Positions 1 to 7,993 of a stretch of 64,000 nt of DNA are shown here, piece by piece. The stretch covers positions 1 to 64,000 of the forward strand of contig NZ_QPJE01000005.1 in NCBI RefSeq assembly GCF_003337245.1, in the 5' to 3' direction. Both the position numbers and the translations under genes were made by a program. This DNA comes from Halanaerobium sp. MA284_MarDTE_T2 (GTDB lineage: Bacteria; Bacillota; Halanaerobiia; Halanaerobiales; Halanaerobiaceae). The notes under the pieces were generated by a model. That model saw nothing but the letters and a program-made list of their open reading frames with translations. It did no database searches and had not been told where the DNA came from. Within the stretch, counting starts at the first letter, position 1; each line of letters begins with the position of its first letter.

Positions 1-90
1 CCAGTGCTGATAATGCCTGGGCTACCTAAGAGACCATCAGCAGAAGATATAGACATAGATGCAGATGGTAAGATATCAGGCCTGTTCTAA
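1..90 (+). CDS. fhs: formate--tetrahydrofolate ligase, C-terminal end (partial)
   Basis: The first 90 bases read in frame 1 as 29 residues and a TAA stop. The peptide contains MPGLPKRPSAEDIDIDADG and ends GLF, matching the conserved C-terminus of formyltetrahydrofolate synthetase, the ATP-dependent enzyme that joins formate to tetrahydrofolate in one-carbon metabolism. The rest of the gene lies before the window. A hairpin terminator follows, so it probably ends its transcript. The identification rests on a short but very characteristic tail. Confidence 0.85.
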   Translation, partial: PVLIMPGLPKRPSAEDIDIDADGKISGLF

Positions 91-125
91 AAATAAATAA
101 TGATAAAGATTTTGACATAACACCT

Positions 126-157
126 AAGCCATCATATATTATATATGGTGGCTTTTA
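126..157 (+). terminator. rho-independent terminator after fhs
   Basis: An imperfect hairpin (AAGCCATCATAT, loop, ATATATGGTGGC) is followed by CTTTTAA. It lies 36 bases after the fhs stop codon. The rest of the interval up to the next gene (about 158-349) shows no gene. It contains a TATAAT at 258-263 and an 8-bp inverted repeat AGATAAGT/ACTTATCT (243-250 and 275-282), but no convincing -35 box. Confidence 0.7.
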
Positions 158-349
158 ATAATTATCCAGCAGTATCAGTGATCTGTAATATACAAAATTA
201 GATGAAGGATAAATGAAGATAATATAGAAATAGATATATTAAAGATAAGTTTGCATATATAATAAAAAAAGCTGACTTATCTAAAAATATTTATCTTTAT
301 GGTGCTATATTTTGACAGCATCAAGTATATTATATGGGGAGGATTTAAA

Positions 350-952
350 ATGGATATTATTGGAGTGGCTGGTTCTACAAGTAAAGCAGGTAAAACTACT
401 TTGATAAGTTTAATGCTGGAAGACAGCAGATATAAAACTGCCGTTATTAAAACTTCAATAGATAACAGTCTAAATCAGTATAAAATTATTACAGATAGAA
501 AGATAATACATCAAAAAGGTACAGATACTGCAAGGTTTATAGAATCTGGTGCTGACAGAGTTGTACTGCTAAAAAGTCCTGCCAGTCAAATTCCGGAAGC
601 TTTTAATATTGTAGAAAATTTAATTGGAAAAGTGGAGCGGCTGCTTATTGAAGGGAACACTTTAAATAATTTTTTAAATCCTGATCTGATTTTTTATCTT
701 GATAATAGTGAAGAGGAAGAAAAAGAGTCTGCCAGGATAATAAAAAATAGAGCACATATTATTGTAAGCTCAAATATACTGCTGCAGCGCAGAAAGCTGA
801 CAGAACTACCGATTGAAATCAAAGCAGACAGTTTAACCTGCTATCAGACACACCTGCTGGCAGATTTGCTCAAAATCAATGTTGGACGGGTAGGAAAAAT
901 AATTCATGATCAAAATATAAAAGTTAAAAAATGTCAGCTGGGATTATTTTAA
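350..952 (+). CDS. MobB-like P-loop protein of molybdenum cofactor biosynthesis
   Basis: A 200-residue protein with an N-terminal P-loop (GSTSKAGKTT, residues 8-17). It resembles MobB, the GTP-binding adapter that assists guanylation of molybdopterin. A MobB-like order is visible: P-loop, a KGTDTARFIESGADRV segment like the conserved KDSxRxxxAGA region, then IEGNTLNNFLNPDLIFYLD, like the EG...L.PD.xI stretch. The start is taken at ATG 350, behind GGGGAGG, not at the ATG at 299, which lacks a ribosome site. moeA follows 36 bases later, which supports a molybdenum role. The C-terminal third is not diagnostic, so an unrelated P-loop function is possible. Confidence 0.6.
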   Translation: MDIIGVAGSTSKAGKTTLISLMLEDSRYKTAVIKTSIDNSLNQYKIITDRKIIHQKGTDTARFIESGADRVVLLKSPASQIPEAFNIVENLIGKVERLLIEGNTLNNFLNPDLIFYLDNSEEEEKESARIIKNRAHIIVSSNILLQRRKLTELPIEIKADSLTCYQTHLLADLLKINVGRVGKIIHDQNIKVKKCQLGLF

Positions 953-988
953 ACATAAAAATATAATATTTTATTAGGAGTGATATAG

Positions 989-2230
989 TTGGGAGAATTT
1001 TTTGATTTAATTACTGCAGATAAATTAAAAAATATTATCACAAATAGTTTAAAAGATCGAAAAGTAGAAATAGAAAATATTGATTATCTTTCTTCATTAA
1101 ATAGAATTACTGCAGCAGATATTAAGGCAGGAGAATTTCTCCCCCCTTTTAATCGTTCAGCAGTAGATGGTTATGCTGTAAAAGCTGCTGATACAAATGG
1201 AGCTTCATCTTCTCTTCCTGCATATCTGAATATAGCAGGAGAAGTGGAAATGGGTAAAAAAGCTGAGCCTATAATAAAAGAAGGAGAAACAGTTTATATA
1301 CCAACAGGAGCTATGCTGCCGGAGGGAACAGATAGTGTAGTAATGATTGAAGAAACAGAAAAAATCAGCGACAAGCTTGTGGAAATTTTCACATCAGTAT
1401 CACCTGGAGAAAATATTATCAAAAAAGGTGAAGATATGAAAGCAGATGATATTATTATAAAAAAAGGCAGAAAAATAACTCCAAGGCATATAGGTGCCTT
1501 TGCCGGACTTGGAATTACTGAAATCCCAGCAGTAAAAAAACCAAAAGCAGTAGTAATATCAACCGGGGATGAACTTGTATCTGCTGATAAAAGACCAGTT
1601 GCTGGAGAAATAAGAGATATCAATTCACCTGTCTTAAAATTATTATTAGAAAAATGGGGAGCAGAAGCAGAAATAGCTGGTATTGTAGAAGATAAACCAG
1701 AAAAATTGGAAGAAATGATCTTAAAAAATAAAGATAAGGATATAATATTGATTTCTGGAGGAAGTTCTATTGGGTTAAAAGATATGACAGTTAAAGTATT
1801 AAATAAGCTCGGCAGTCCAGGAGTTTTGGCTCATGGTGTAGCTGTAAAACCGGGTAAACCTACTATATTTGCTGTTCTGGGAAAACAGGCTGTTTTTGGA
1901 CTGCCAGGTCATCCAGGCTCAAGCTGGAATGTAAGCAGCATATTTGTAAAAAAAGCAGTAGAAGAATTGCTGACAGTAGATGACGAAAAAAATAAAATTA
2001 AAAAGAATATAAAAAAAGCTGTTTTAAGCAGAAATATTATGTCTGAAAAAGGTAGTGAACACTATTTTCCAGTAAAATTAGTAGAAGAATCTGGAAAGTT
2101 GAAAGCTCTTCCACTACTTGGTAAATCAGGGTTGATAAGTATTCTTGCAGAGGCAGATGGTGTAATTAAAGTTAAGATAAATACAGAAGGTTTTAATAAA
2201 GGTGATTTGGTCGATGTCGAATTATTTTAG
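989..2230 (+). CDS. moeA: molybdopterin molybdenumtransferase MoeA
   Basis: A 413-residue protein of normal MoeA length, which inserts molybdate into adenylylated molybdopterin to give Moco. The N-terminal part has the family signature PPFNRSAVDGYAV (about 53-65). A central MoCF/MogA-type domain contains VISTGDEL (about 190-197) and ISGGSSIG (about 255-262), and a C-terminal MoeA_C domain follows. The start is TTG at 989 behind TAGGAGTG. It follows the MobB-like gene closely, while moaA, moaC and moaB lie 8 kb downstream, so the pathway genes are split into two blocks. Confidence 0.9.
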   Translation: MGEFFDLITADKLKNIITNSLKDRKVEIENIDYLSSLNRITAADIKAGEFLPPFNRSAVDGYAVKAADTNGASSSLPAYLNIAGEVEMGKKAEPIIKEGETVYIPTGAMLPEGTDSVVMIEETEKISDKLVEIFTSVSPGENIIKKGEDMKADDIIIKKGRKITPRHIGAFAGLGITEIPAVKKPKAVVISTGDELVSADKRPVAGEIRDINSPVLKLLLEKWGAEAEIAGIVEDKPEKLEEMILKNKDKDIILISGGSSIGLKDMTVKVLNKLGSPGVLAHGVAVKPGKPTIFAVLGKQAVFGLPGHPGSSWNVSSIFVKKAVEELLTVDDEKNKIKKNIKKAVLSRNIMSEKGSEHYFPVKLVEESGKLKALPLLGKSGLISILAEADGVIKVKINTEGFNKGDLVDVELF

Positions 2231-2243
2231 ATTCATCTAAAAC

Positions 2244-2272
2244 TTGACTATCGGTCAGAAATCTGATATAAC
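2244..2272 (+). promoter_or_regulatory. predicted sigma-70 type promoter for the fab genes
   Basis: TTGACT (2244-2249) and TATAAC (2267-2272) are separated by 17 bases, directly after the moeA stop and ahead of fabH. No FapR-like palindrome is recognisable here. Confidence 0.6.
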
Positions 2273-2304
2273 TTTATTAGATTACCCTGAGGAAGGTGAT
2301 AATT

Positions 2305-3297
2305 TTGAGAAAAGCTACAATTGCTGGTATGGGAAAATACCTGCCAGAAAAAGTAATGACAAATAAAGATCTAGAAAAAATTGTGGATACGAATGATGAG
2401 TGGATAAAGTCAAGAACTGGAATAGAAAAAAGAAGAATAGCAGCAGATGATGTACCATCATCTGAACTTGGTTTAAAAGCTGCCAGAGCAGCTTTAAAAA
2501 ATGCAGAACTTGATGCAGAAGATCTGGATTTGATTTTGGTTGCCACAGTAACACCGAATATGCCTTTTCCTGCTACTGCCTGTATTATACAGGATGAACT
2601 TGGAGCAAATAAAGCTGCGGCTTTTGATCTGGAAGCAGGCTGTTCAGGATTTGTATATGGATTAAGTGTTGCTAGTCAGTTTATAGAAACAGGAATGTAC
2701 AACAATATACTGGTTATTGGTACAGAAACACTTTCTAAAATAGTAAACTGGGAAGATAGAACAACCTGTGTTCTTTTTGGAGATGGCGCAGGTGCTGCTG
2801 TTTTAAAGCCGACAGAAAGTGGTGGTATTCTTGCATCACATTTAGGATCTGATGGTTCGGGAAAAGATGCATTATATATTCCAGCAGGAGGATCACAAAA
2901 ACCTACTACAGAAGAAACAGTTAAAAATAATGAACACTACTTAGTTATGGAAGGTAATAGGGTATTTAAATTTGCTGTAAAGACAATGAGTAAAGCGTCA
3001 CTAAAAGTTTTAAAACAGGCCGGACTTAAAAAAGAAGATATTGATCTGCTGATACCACATCAGGCAAATACAAGGATCATAGATGCTTCTGCAAAAAGAT
3101 TAAAGCTGGAAAGTGATAAGGTTTATGTTAATCTGCCGGAATACGGAAATACATCTGGAGCATCTGTACCGATTGCACTGGCAGAAGCTGAAGAAAAAGG
3201 GTTAATTAAAAATGGAGATATAGTACTATTGGTTGCATTTGGTGCTGGTTTAACATGGGCATCAGCAGTTATGGAATGGAATGATCTTAAAGGATAA
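2305..3297 (+). CDS. fabH: beta-ketoacyl-ACP synthase III
   Basis: A 330-residue thiolase-fold enzyme that condenses acetyl-CoA with malonyl-ACP to start fatty-acid synthesis. The catalytic triad is intact: Cys113 in EAGCSGF, His252 in PHQANTR and Asn282 in YGNTSGAS. The start is set at TTG 2305 because GAGGAAGG (2289-2296) sits 8 bases before it; the in-frame GTG at 2296 overlaps that site. It is the first gene of a fabH-fabD-fabF run with its own promoter. Confidence 0.93.
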   Translation: MRKATIAGMGKYLPEKVMTNKDLEKIVDTNDEWIKSRTGIEKRRIAADDVPSSELGLKAARAALKNAELDAEDLDLILVATVTPNMPFPATACIIQDELGANKAAAFDLEAGCSGFVYGLSVASQFIETGMYNNILVIGTETLSKIVNWEDRTTCVLFGDGAGAAVLKPTESGGILASHLGSDGSGKDALYIPAGGSQKPTTEETVKNNEHYLVMEGNRVFKFAVKTMSKASLKVLKQAGLKKEDIDLLIPHQANTRIIDASAKRLKLESDKVYVNLPEYGNTSGASVPIALAEAEEKGLIKNGDIVLLVAFGAGLTWASAVMEWNDLKG

Positions 3298-3315
3298 AGT
3301 ATTGGAGGTTTTAAA

Positions 3316-4245
3316 ATGAGTGAAAAATTAGTTTTTTTATTTTCAGGACAGGGTTCACAATATGTAGGAATGGGAAAAGAATTATACAATAAATATCCAT
3401 CTGCTGCAGAAATAATGGATCAGGCTGTTGAAATTCTGGATTTTGATATTAAAGATTTGATCTTTAATGGTCCGGAAGAAGAATTAAATAATACTAAAAA
3501 TACCCAACCTGCTATATATATAGTTAGTGCCATGGTAAATAAAGTGCTTGCTGAAGAAGGAATATTCCCTTCTGCAGCGGCAGGACACAGTTTGGGCGAA
3601 TACAGTGCACTTTCAGCAGCGGGTGTAATTTCATTTATTGATGGGCTGAAACTGGTTCGCCGCAGAGGTGAACTGATGGATCAGGCAGACCCGGAAGGCA
3701 GAGGAACAATGGCTGCTGTTATTGGACTTGCTGATGAAGTCATAAAATCAGTACTGGCGGAGATAGATGGAATTTGTACTGTTGCCAATTATAATTCTCC
3801 CGGTCAAGTGGTTATTTCTGGAGAAAAAAAGGCGGTTAAATCAGCTGAAGAAATTTTAAAAGAAAAAGGAGCTAAAAAAGTAATTCCACTACAGGTAAGT
3901 GGTGCCTTCCATTCTCCTCTAATGGAGCCTGCCAAAAAAGAGCTGAAAAGAGAAATTGAAAATACAAATTTTACTGAAGCTGAGATTCCGTTTATTGCAA
4001 ATGTGACTGCTTCATATCTGCAGAGTGGTGCAGAAATTAAAGATGCACTTATAAAACAGCTTACTAATAGTGTTCGCTGGGTAGAAACTATAGAAAGATT
4101 TAAAGAAGATGGTTATGAAACATATATAGAAGTTGGACCTGGAAGAGTTTTAAAAGGTCTGATGCGCAGAATAGATAGGAAGTTAACAGCATATAATGTT
4201 GAAGATGAAAAAAGTTTGAAAAAAACATTAAAAAAACTTAAATAA
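3316..4245 (+). CDS. fabD: malonyl-CoA:ACP transacylase
   Basis: A 309-residue acyltransferase that loads malonyl groups from CoA onto acyl carrier protein. The nucleophile is Ser92 in AAGHSLGEYSAL. The catalytic His lies in SGAFHSPLM near residue 200, and the N-terminal FLFSGQGSQYVGMG signature is present. It follows fabH by 18 bases with an AGGAGG-type... ribosome site (TTGGAGG), and fabF follows after 28 bases, so the three genes are almost certainly co-transcribed. Confidence 0.95.
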   Translation: MSEKLVFLFSGQGSQYVGMGKELYNKYPSAAEIMDQAVEILDFDIKDLIFNGPEEELNNTKNTQPAIYIVSAMVNKVLAEEGIFPSAAAGHSLGEYSALSAAGVISFIDGLKLVRRRGELMDQADPEGRGTMAAVIGLADEVIKSVLAEIDGICTVANYNSPGQVVISGEKKAVKSAEEILKEKGAKKVIPLQVSGAFHSPLMEPAKKELKREIENTNFTEAEIPFIANVTASYLQSGAEIKDALIKQLTNSVRWVETIERFKEDGYETYIEVGPGRVLKGLMRRIDRKLTAYNVEDEKSLKKTLKKLK

Positions 4246-4273
4246 AATTTTATATCTGGAAGGAGATTTTATA

Positions 4274-5518
4274 ATGGGAAAGAGAGTTGTTATCACCGGT
4301 GCAGGAGTGCTGCACTCACTTGGAGATCAGGTAGATGAATTCTGGAAAAATGTAGTTTCTGGAAAATCTGGCATTAGTAAAATTGAATCATTTGATACTG
4401 AAGAATATGCCAGTCAGATTGGTGCAGAAATAAAAGACTTTTCCACCGGAAAATATATAGATAGAAAAGAAGCCAAAAGAATGGCTCTTTACAGCCAATA
4501 TGCCATTATCGCATCTATGAAGGCTTTAGAACATGCGAATCTAGAATTGGATGAAGAACTTGCTTTAGATACTGGTATTATCATAGGATCTGGTATTGGT
4601 GGGATAGAAGTTTTTGAAGAACAGGTAGTTAAGCTTAATGAAAGAGGTCCCAAAAGAGTAAGTCCATTTTTTATACCAATGATGATTTCCAATATGGCTG
4701 CTGGTAATGTAGCTATTTATACTGGGGCTAAAGGACCCAATATGAATACAGTAACAGCATGTGCTTCAGGTACAACAGCTGTTGGAGAAGCATTTGAAAT
4801 GATAAAAAGAGGTTCTGCCAGAGTAATGCTTGCAGGTGGAGCTGAAGCATCTATAACCCCTTCAGCACTGGCTGGTTTTTCTTCTATGAAAGCACTTTCC
4901 ACCAGAAATGATGAACCGGAAAAAGCAAGCCGTCCTTTTGATAAAGATAGAGATGGTTTTGTTATAGGTGAAGGAGCCGGTGTAGTTGTACTGGAAGAAC
5001 TGGAAACAGCACTTGCAAGAGGGGCAGATATTATTGCTGAAGTTATAGGATATGGTGCATCAGCAGATGCATATCATATAACACAGCCTGCTCCAGAAGG
5101 AGAAGGTGCAGGTAGAGCTATGAAAGCAGCAGTAAAGAGTTCCGGACTTGACCTGTCAGAAATTAATTATATAAATGCACACGGAACATCTACCCCACTT
5201 AATGATAAATACGAATCACATGCAGTAAAAGAACTATTTGGAAATTATGCAGAAAATCTAATGATCAGCTCTACAAAATCAGTTACAGGTCACCTGCTGG
5301 GAGCTGCTGGTGGTATTGAAACTATTTTAACAGCTTTAACACTTAAAAATGGAATTATACCGCCAACTATGAATCTGGATAACCCAGATGAAGAATGTGA
5401 TCTTAATTATGTTCCAAATAAAGCTGTAGAAAAAGAAGATTTAAAAGCAGCTATGTCAAATTCTTTTGGTTTTGGTGGTCAAAATGCCTGTCTTGTTTTG
5501 AAAAAGTACGAAAAATAA
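4274..5518 (+). CDS. fabF: beta-ketoacyl-ACP synthase II
   Basis: A 414-residue elongating ketosynthase that condenses acyl-ACP with malonyl-ACP. The Cys-His-His triad is present: Cys163 in VTACASGT, His303 in NAHGTSTPLND and His340 in VTGHLLGAAG. The start at ATG 4274 follows GGAAGGAG. In most Firmicutes fabG and acpP lie between fabD and fabF; here only 28 bases separate them, so the reductase and carrier protein must be encoded elsewhere. A strong terminator follows. Confidence 0.94.
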   Translation: MGKRVVITGAGVLHSLGDQVDEFWKNVVSGKSGISKIESFDTEEYASQIGAEIKDFSTGKYIDRKEAKRMALYSQYAIIASMKALEHANLELDEELALDTGIIIGSGIGGIEVFEEQVVKLNERGPKRVSPFFIPMMISNMAAGNVAIYTGAKGPNMNTVTACASGTTAVGEAFEMIKRGSARVMLAGGAEASITPSALAGFSSMKALSTRNDEPEKASRPFDKDRDGFVIGEGAGVVVLEELETALARGADIIAEVIGYGASADAYHITQPAPEGEGAGRAMKAAVKSSGLDLSEINYINAHGTSTPLNDKYESHAVKELFGNYAENLMISSTKSVTGHLLGAAGGIETILTALTLKNGIIPPTMNLDNPDEECDLNYVPNKAVEKEDLKAAMSNSFGFGGQNACLVLKKYEK

Positions 5519-5542
5519 AAATCTACTTAGAAATTTTAGATA

Positions 5543-5575
5543 AAGGCCGTCATTAAATGGCGGCCTAATATTTTT
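5543..5575 (+). terminator. rho-independent terminator after fabF
   Basis: AGGCCGTCAT, a TAA loop and ATGGCGGCCT form a 10-bp stem with one G-U pair, followed by AATATTTTT. It closes the fab transcript. Confidence 0.85.
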
Positions 5576-5580
5576 AAAAC

Positions 5581-5610
5581 TTGACTTACTTAATTTAGTT
5601 AAGGTATGAT
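5581..5610 (+). promoter_or_regulatory. predicted promoter with inverted repeat in the spacer, ahead of the carboxyltransferase
   Basis: TTGACT (5581-5586) and TATGAT (5605-5610) are 18 bases apart. The spacer holds a perfect inverted repeat CTTAA-TTTAG-TTAAG (5589-5603), a plausible operator. The remaining 180-base leader (5611-5791) shows no gene and no riboswitch that I recognise. Confidence 0.5.
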
Positions 5611-5791
5611 TAATATTGCAAATCTCTTTTAAAGAGGTACAATTTTTTAAAAAAACTAATCGGACTTAAAGTAAAAGATGTATTTAAGTTTGAAAGATTT
5701 GATCAAATTAAATTTAGTGTAGAACTATTTTTTTCGTCAGAAAAGTGTTAAAGAAAATTTTAGCCGTATGTGAAATTAAGGAGGCAATATC

Positions 5792-7336
5792 GTGAAAGAG
5801 AAAATAGATAAATTAAATAGAAAAAGAAAAAGATTGATGGCCGGTGGTGGAGAAAAAAGAGTTAAAAGGCAGCATGATAAAGGTAAATTTACAGCCCGCG
5901 AAAGAATAGATTTGCTGCTTGATGAAGATACATTTGAAGAAATCGGGATATTTGTAGAACACCACAGTACTCAGCTGGGTATGGAGGATAAAGATGTGCC
6001 AGCAGATGGGGTAATAACAGGTCAGGGAAGAATTAATGGCCGCAGAGTTTTTTTATATGCTCAGGATTTTACAGCAATGGGCGGCTCACTTGGAGAAATG
6101 CATGCAAAAAAAATATGGAAAATGATGGATATGGCTGGCAAAGCGGGTGTTCCAGTTATTGGCTTAAATGATTCAGGTGGTGCTAGAATCCAGGAGGGTG
6201 TAGGGTCACTAGCCGGTTATGGAGGTATTTTTTACAGAAATTCCCTTAATTCTGGAGTAATTCCCCAGCTTTCTGTTATACTGGGCCCCTGTGCTGGAGG
6301 AGCATCTTATTCTCCTGCTTTAAACGATTTTGTATTTATGGTTAATGATACAAGTAAAATGTTCATTACTGGTCCTCAGGTTATAAAATCTGTAACTGGT
6401 GAAGAAGTTTCTTCTGAAGAACTCGGCGGGGGTATGACACATAATGAAATAAGTGGTAATGCTCATTTTCTTGCACCGGATGAGCAAAAAACATTTGACC
6501 AGATCAAAACTCTTCTTTCTTTTCTTCCCTCTAATAATAAGGAAAAACCTCCTTTTAGAGAAACAGACGATTCTGCTGACAGGCTGGTTAAAGATCTGGA
6601 AGATATTGTGTCTGATAATCCTAACAAACCTTATGATGTAAGAGATGTAATAGAAAGGGTTGTTGATAATGATTTCTTTTTTGAAGTTCAGCCTTTTTAT
6701 GCCCGCAATATAGTTGTTGGATTTGCCAGAATAGCCGGAAATTCAGTAGGTATTGTTGCAAATCAGCCTAAATTTAAAGCCGGCTGTCTGGATATAGATT
6801 CTTCAGATAAGGCATCACGGTTTATAAGATTTTGTGATTCATTTAATATACCTATTATTACATTTACAGATGTACCTGGATATCTCCCCGGTGTGGATCA
6901 GGAATATGGTGGAGTAATAAGACATGGAGCAAAACTGCTTTATGCTTATTCTGAAGCAACTGTTCCCAAAATAAATGTAATTTTACGTAAGGCTTATGGA
7001 GGAGCTTATATAGCCATGAGCAGCAGGCATCTGGGGGCAGATTATGTATTCGCCTGGCCGTCAGCTGAGATAGCAGTAATGGGACCTCAGGGAGCGGCAA
7101 ATATTATTTTTAGAAGAGAAATCAATGCTGCAGATGATCCACAAAAAGTACGTACAGAAAAAATAGAAGAATATAGAGAAAATTTTGCTAATCCCTATCA
7201 GGCAGCTGCAGAAGGATATATTGATGATGTAATTCTGCCTTCAGAAAGCAGAAAAAAATTGGCTGCTGCATTAAATATTATGATTGATAAAAAAGAAGAA
7301 CGACCTGCCAAAAAACACAGTAATATGCCTCTGTAA
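5792..7336 (+). CDS. acyl-CoA carboxyltransferase (methylmalonyl-CoA decarboxylase alpha / propionyl-CoA carboxylase beta type)
   Basis: A 514-residue crotonase-fold carboxyltransferase of the PccB/MmdA family, which moves CO2 between biotin and an acyl-CoA. Family segments visible are RERIDLLLDEDTFEE near residue 35, DSGGARIQEGV near 128-138, GPCAGGASYSPAL near 167-179, and PGYLPGVDQEYGGVIRHGAK near 365-384. The start is GTG behind AAGGAGG. It is followed by a 40-residue accessory ORF and a biotin carrier, but by neither a biotin carboxylase nor a sodium-pump beta subunit. The sequence cannot decide between decarboxylase, transcarboxylase and carboxylase use. Confidence 0.88.
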   Translation: MKEKIDKLNRKRKRLMAGGGEKRVKRQHDKGKFTARERIDLLLDEDTFEEIGIFVEHHSTQLGMEDKDVPADGVITGQGRINGRRVFLYAQDFTAMGGSLGEMHAKKIWKMMDMAGKAGVPVIGLNDSGGARIQEGVGSLAGYGGIFYRNSLNSGVIPQLSVILGPCAGGASYSPALNDFVFMVNDTSKMFITGPQVIKSVTGEEVSSEELGGGMTHNEISGNAHFLAPDEQKTFDQIKTLLSFLPSNNKEKPPFRETDDSADRLVKDLEDIVSDNPNKPYDVRDVIERVVDNDFFFEVQPFYARNIVVGFARIAGNSVGIVANQPKFKAGCLDIDSSDKASRFIRFCDSFNIPIITFTDVPGYLPGVDQEYGGVIRHGAKLLYAYSEATVPKINVILRKAYGGAYIAMSSRHLGADYVFAWPSAEIAVMGPQGAANIIFRREINAADDPQKVRTEKIEEYRENFANPYQAAAEGYIDDVILPSESRKKLAAALNIMIDKKEERPAKKHSNMPL

Positions 7337-7369
7337 TAATTATATTTTTATATCAGGATGTGAATTTAT

Positions 7370-7492
7370 GTGAGAAACAAAAGAATTTCAGAAGAAGTAA
7401 AAGCTGTTATCAAAGCAGCTCTGCTGACAATTTATGATGGTAATGTTAATAATAAGTCATTTAAGATAAAGAACATTGAAAAAAGGAGTTAA
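7370..7492 (+). CDS. 40-residue accessory peptide of the carboxyltransferase locus
   Basis: GTG at 7370 opens a 40-residue frame that ends at TAA 7490-7492. It begins VRNKRISEEVKAVIKAALL and ends in a basic KSFKIKNIEKRS. This resembles the short C-terminal segment (ISEEV-AAI-AA... then a basic FxIxxIxR tail) of small accessory proteins in biotin-dependent decarboxylase loci such as OadG relatives, but no membrane helix remains. The gap between the flanking genes, the reading-frame length and the overlap with the next gene's AAGGAG site support real translation. It could instead be the remnant of a longer subunit. Confidence 0.5.
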   Translation: MRNKRISEEVKAVIKAALLTIYDGNVNNKSFKIKNIEKRS

Positions 7493-7497
7493 CTGAG

Positions 7498-7881
7498 ATG
7501 TTAAAAAAATTCAAAATAAAAGTCAATGGAAATCATTATGACGTTGAAGTTGAAGAGGTAGAACAGGCGTATAATTTCTGTAAAAATTCAGAAGGAAAAT
7601 CGGCTGATCAGGAATACACCAGTCTAAAAATGCCGAGGCCAGAAAAAATGTTTGATTCTATTATTAGAGGAAATGCGGTTGAAGCACCAATTAATGGTAC
7701 AGTAGTAGATATACTTGTTTCTGAGTCAGATAAAGTAAAACAGGGGGAGATCCTGCTTATTTTGGAAGCAATGAAAATGGAAAATGAAATAATTTCTCCC
7801 AAAGATGGGAAAATAGAAAAAATATCTGTAAAAAAGGGTGATAAAGTAGATATAGGTGATATTTTAATTGAAATATCTTAG
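7498..7881 (+). CDS. biotin carboxyl carrier protein subunit
   Basis: A 127-residue carrier. The N-terminal KFKIKVNGNHYDVEVEEV is typical of decarboxylase/transcarboxylase carriers. A linker follows, then a biotinyl domain from about residue 60, with the biotin-accepting Lys93 in EAMKMENE. It carries CO2 between the carboxyltransferase encoded just upstream and its partner subunit. The start at ATG 7498 is preceded by AAAAGGAG inside the end of the preceding small ORF. The linker is short and lacks the Ala/Pro-rich repeats often seen. Confidence 0.9.
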   Translation: MLKKFKIKVNGNHYDVEVEEVEQAYNFCKNSEGKSADQEYTSLKMPRPEKMFDSIIRGNAVEAPINGTVVDILVSESDKVKQGEILLILEAMKMENEIISPKDGKIEKISVKKGDKVDIGDILIEIS

Positions 7882-7898
7882 ATAAAATAATAAACTAT

Positions 7899-7949
7899 AA
7901 TTGTATACAGTTACTAATTGTTTACAGTTACTAATTGTTTACAGTTACT
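7899..7949 (+). repeat. three tandem 17-bp repeats upstream of carbamate kinase
   Basis: The unit AATTGTTTACAGTTACT occurs three times in a row (7899-7915, 7916-7932, 7933-7949); only the first differs, by one base. TATAAT follows at 7952-7957. The position between the biotin carrier gene and arcC suggests a binding site array or promoter region, but no -35 box at the right distance was found. Confidence 0.85.
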
Positions 7950-7993
7950 TTTATAATTTGATTAAATAAATATAACTATGGAGGTAATAACTT

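Noticed and set aside
91-349. Possible molybdenum-cofactor riboswitch before the mobB-like gene
   Set aside because: No conserved multi-helix arrangement could be recognised; only a terminator and one short inverted repeat are visible.
2231-2304. FapR-type operator before fabH
   Set aside because: A good promoter is present, but no palindrome resembling the FapR consensus was found.
7899-7949. CRISPR-like array
   Set aside because: The 17-bp units are directly adjacent with no spacers; this is a tandem repeat. No CRISPR array was seen anywhere in the window.
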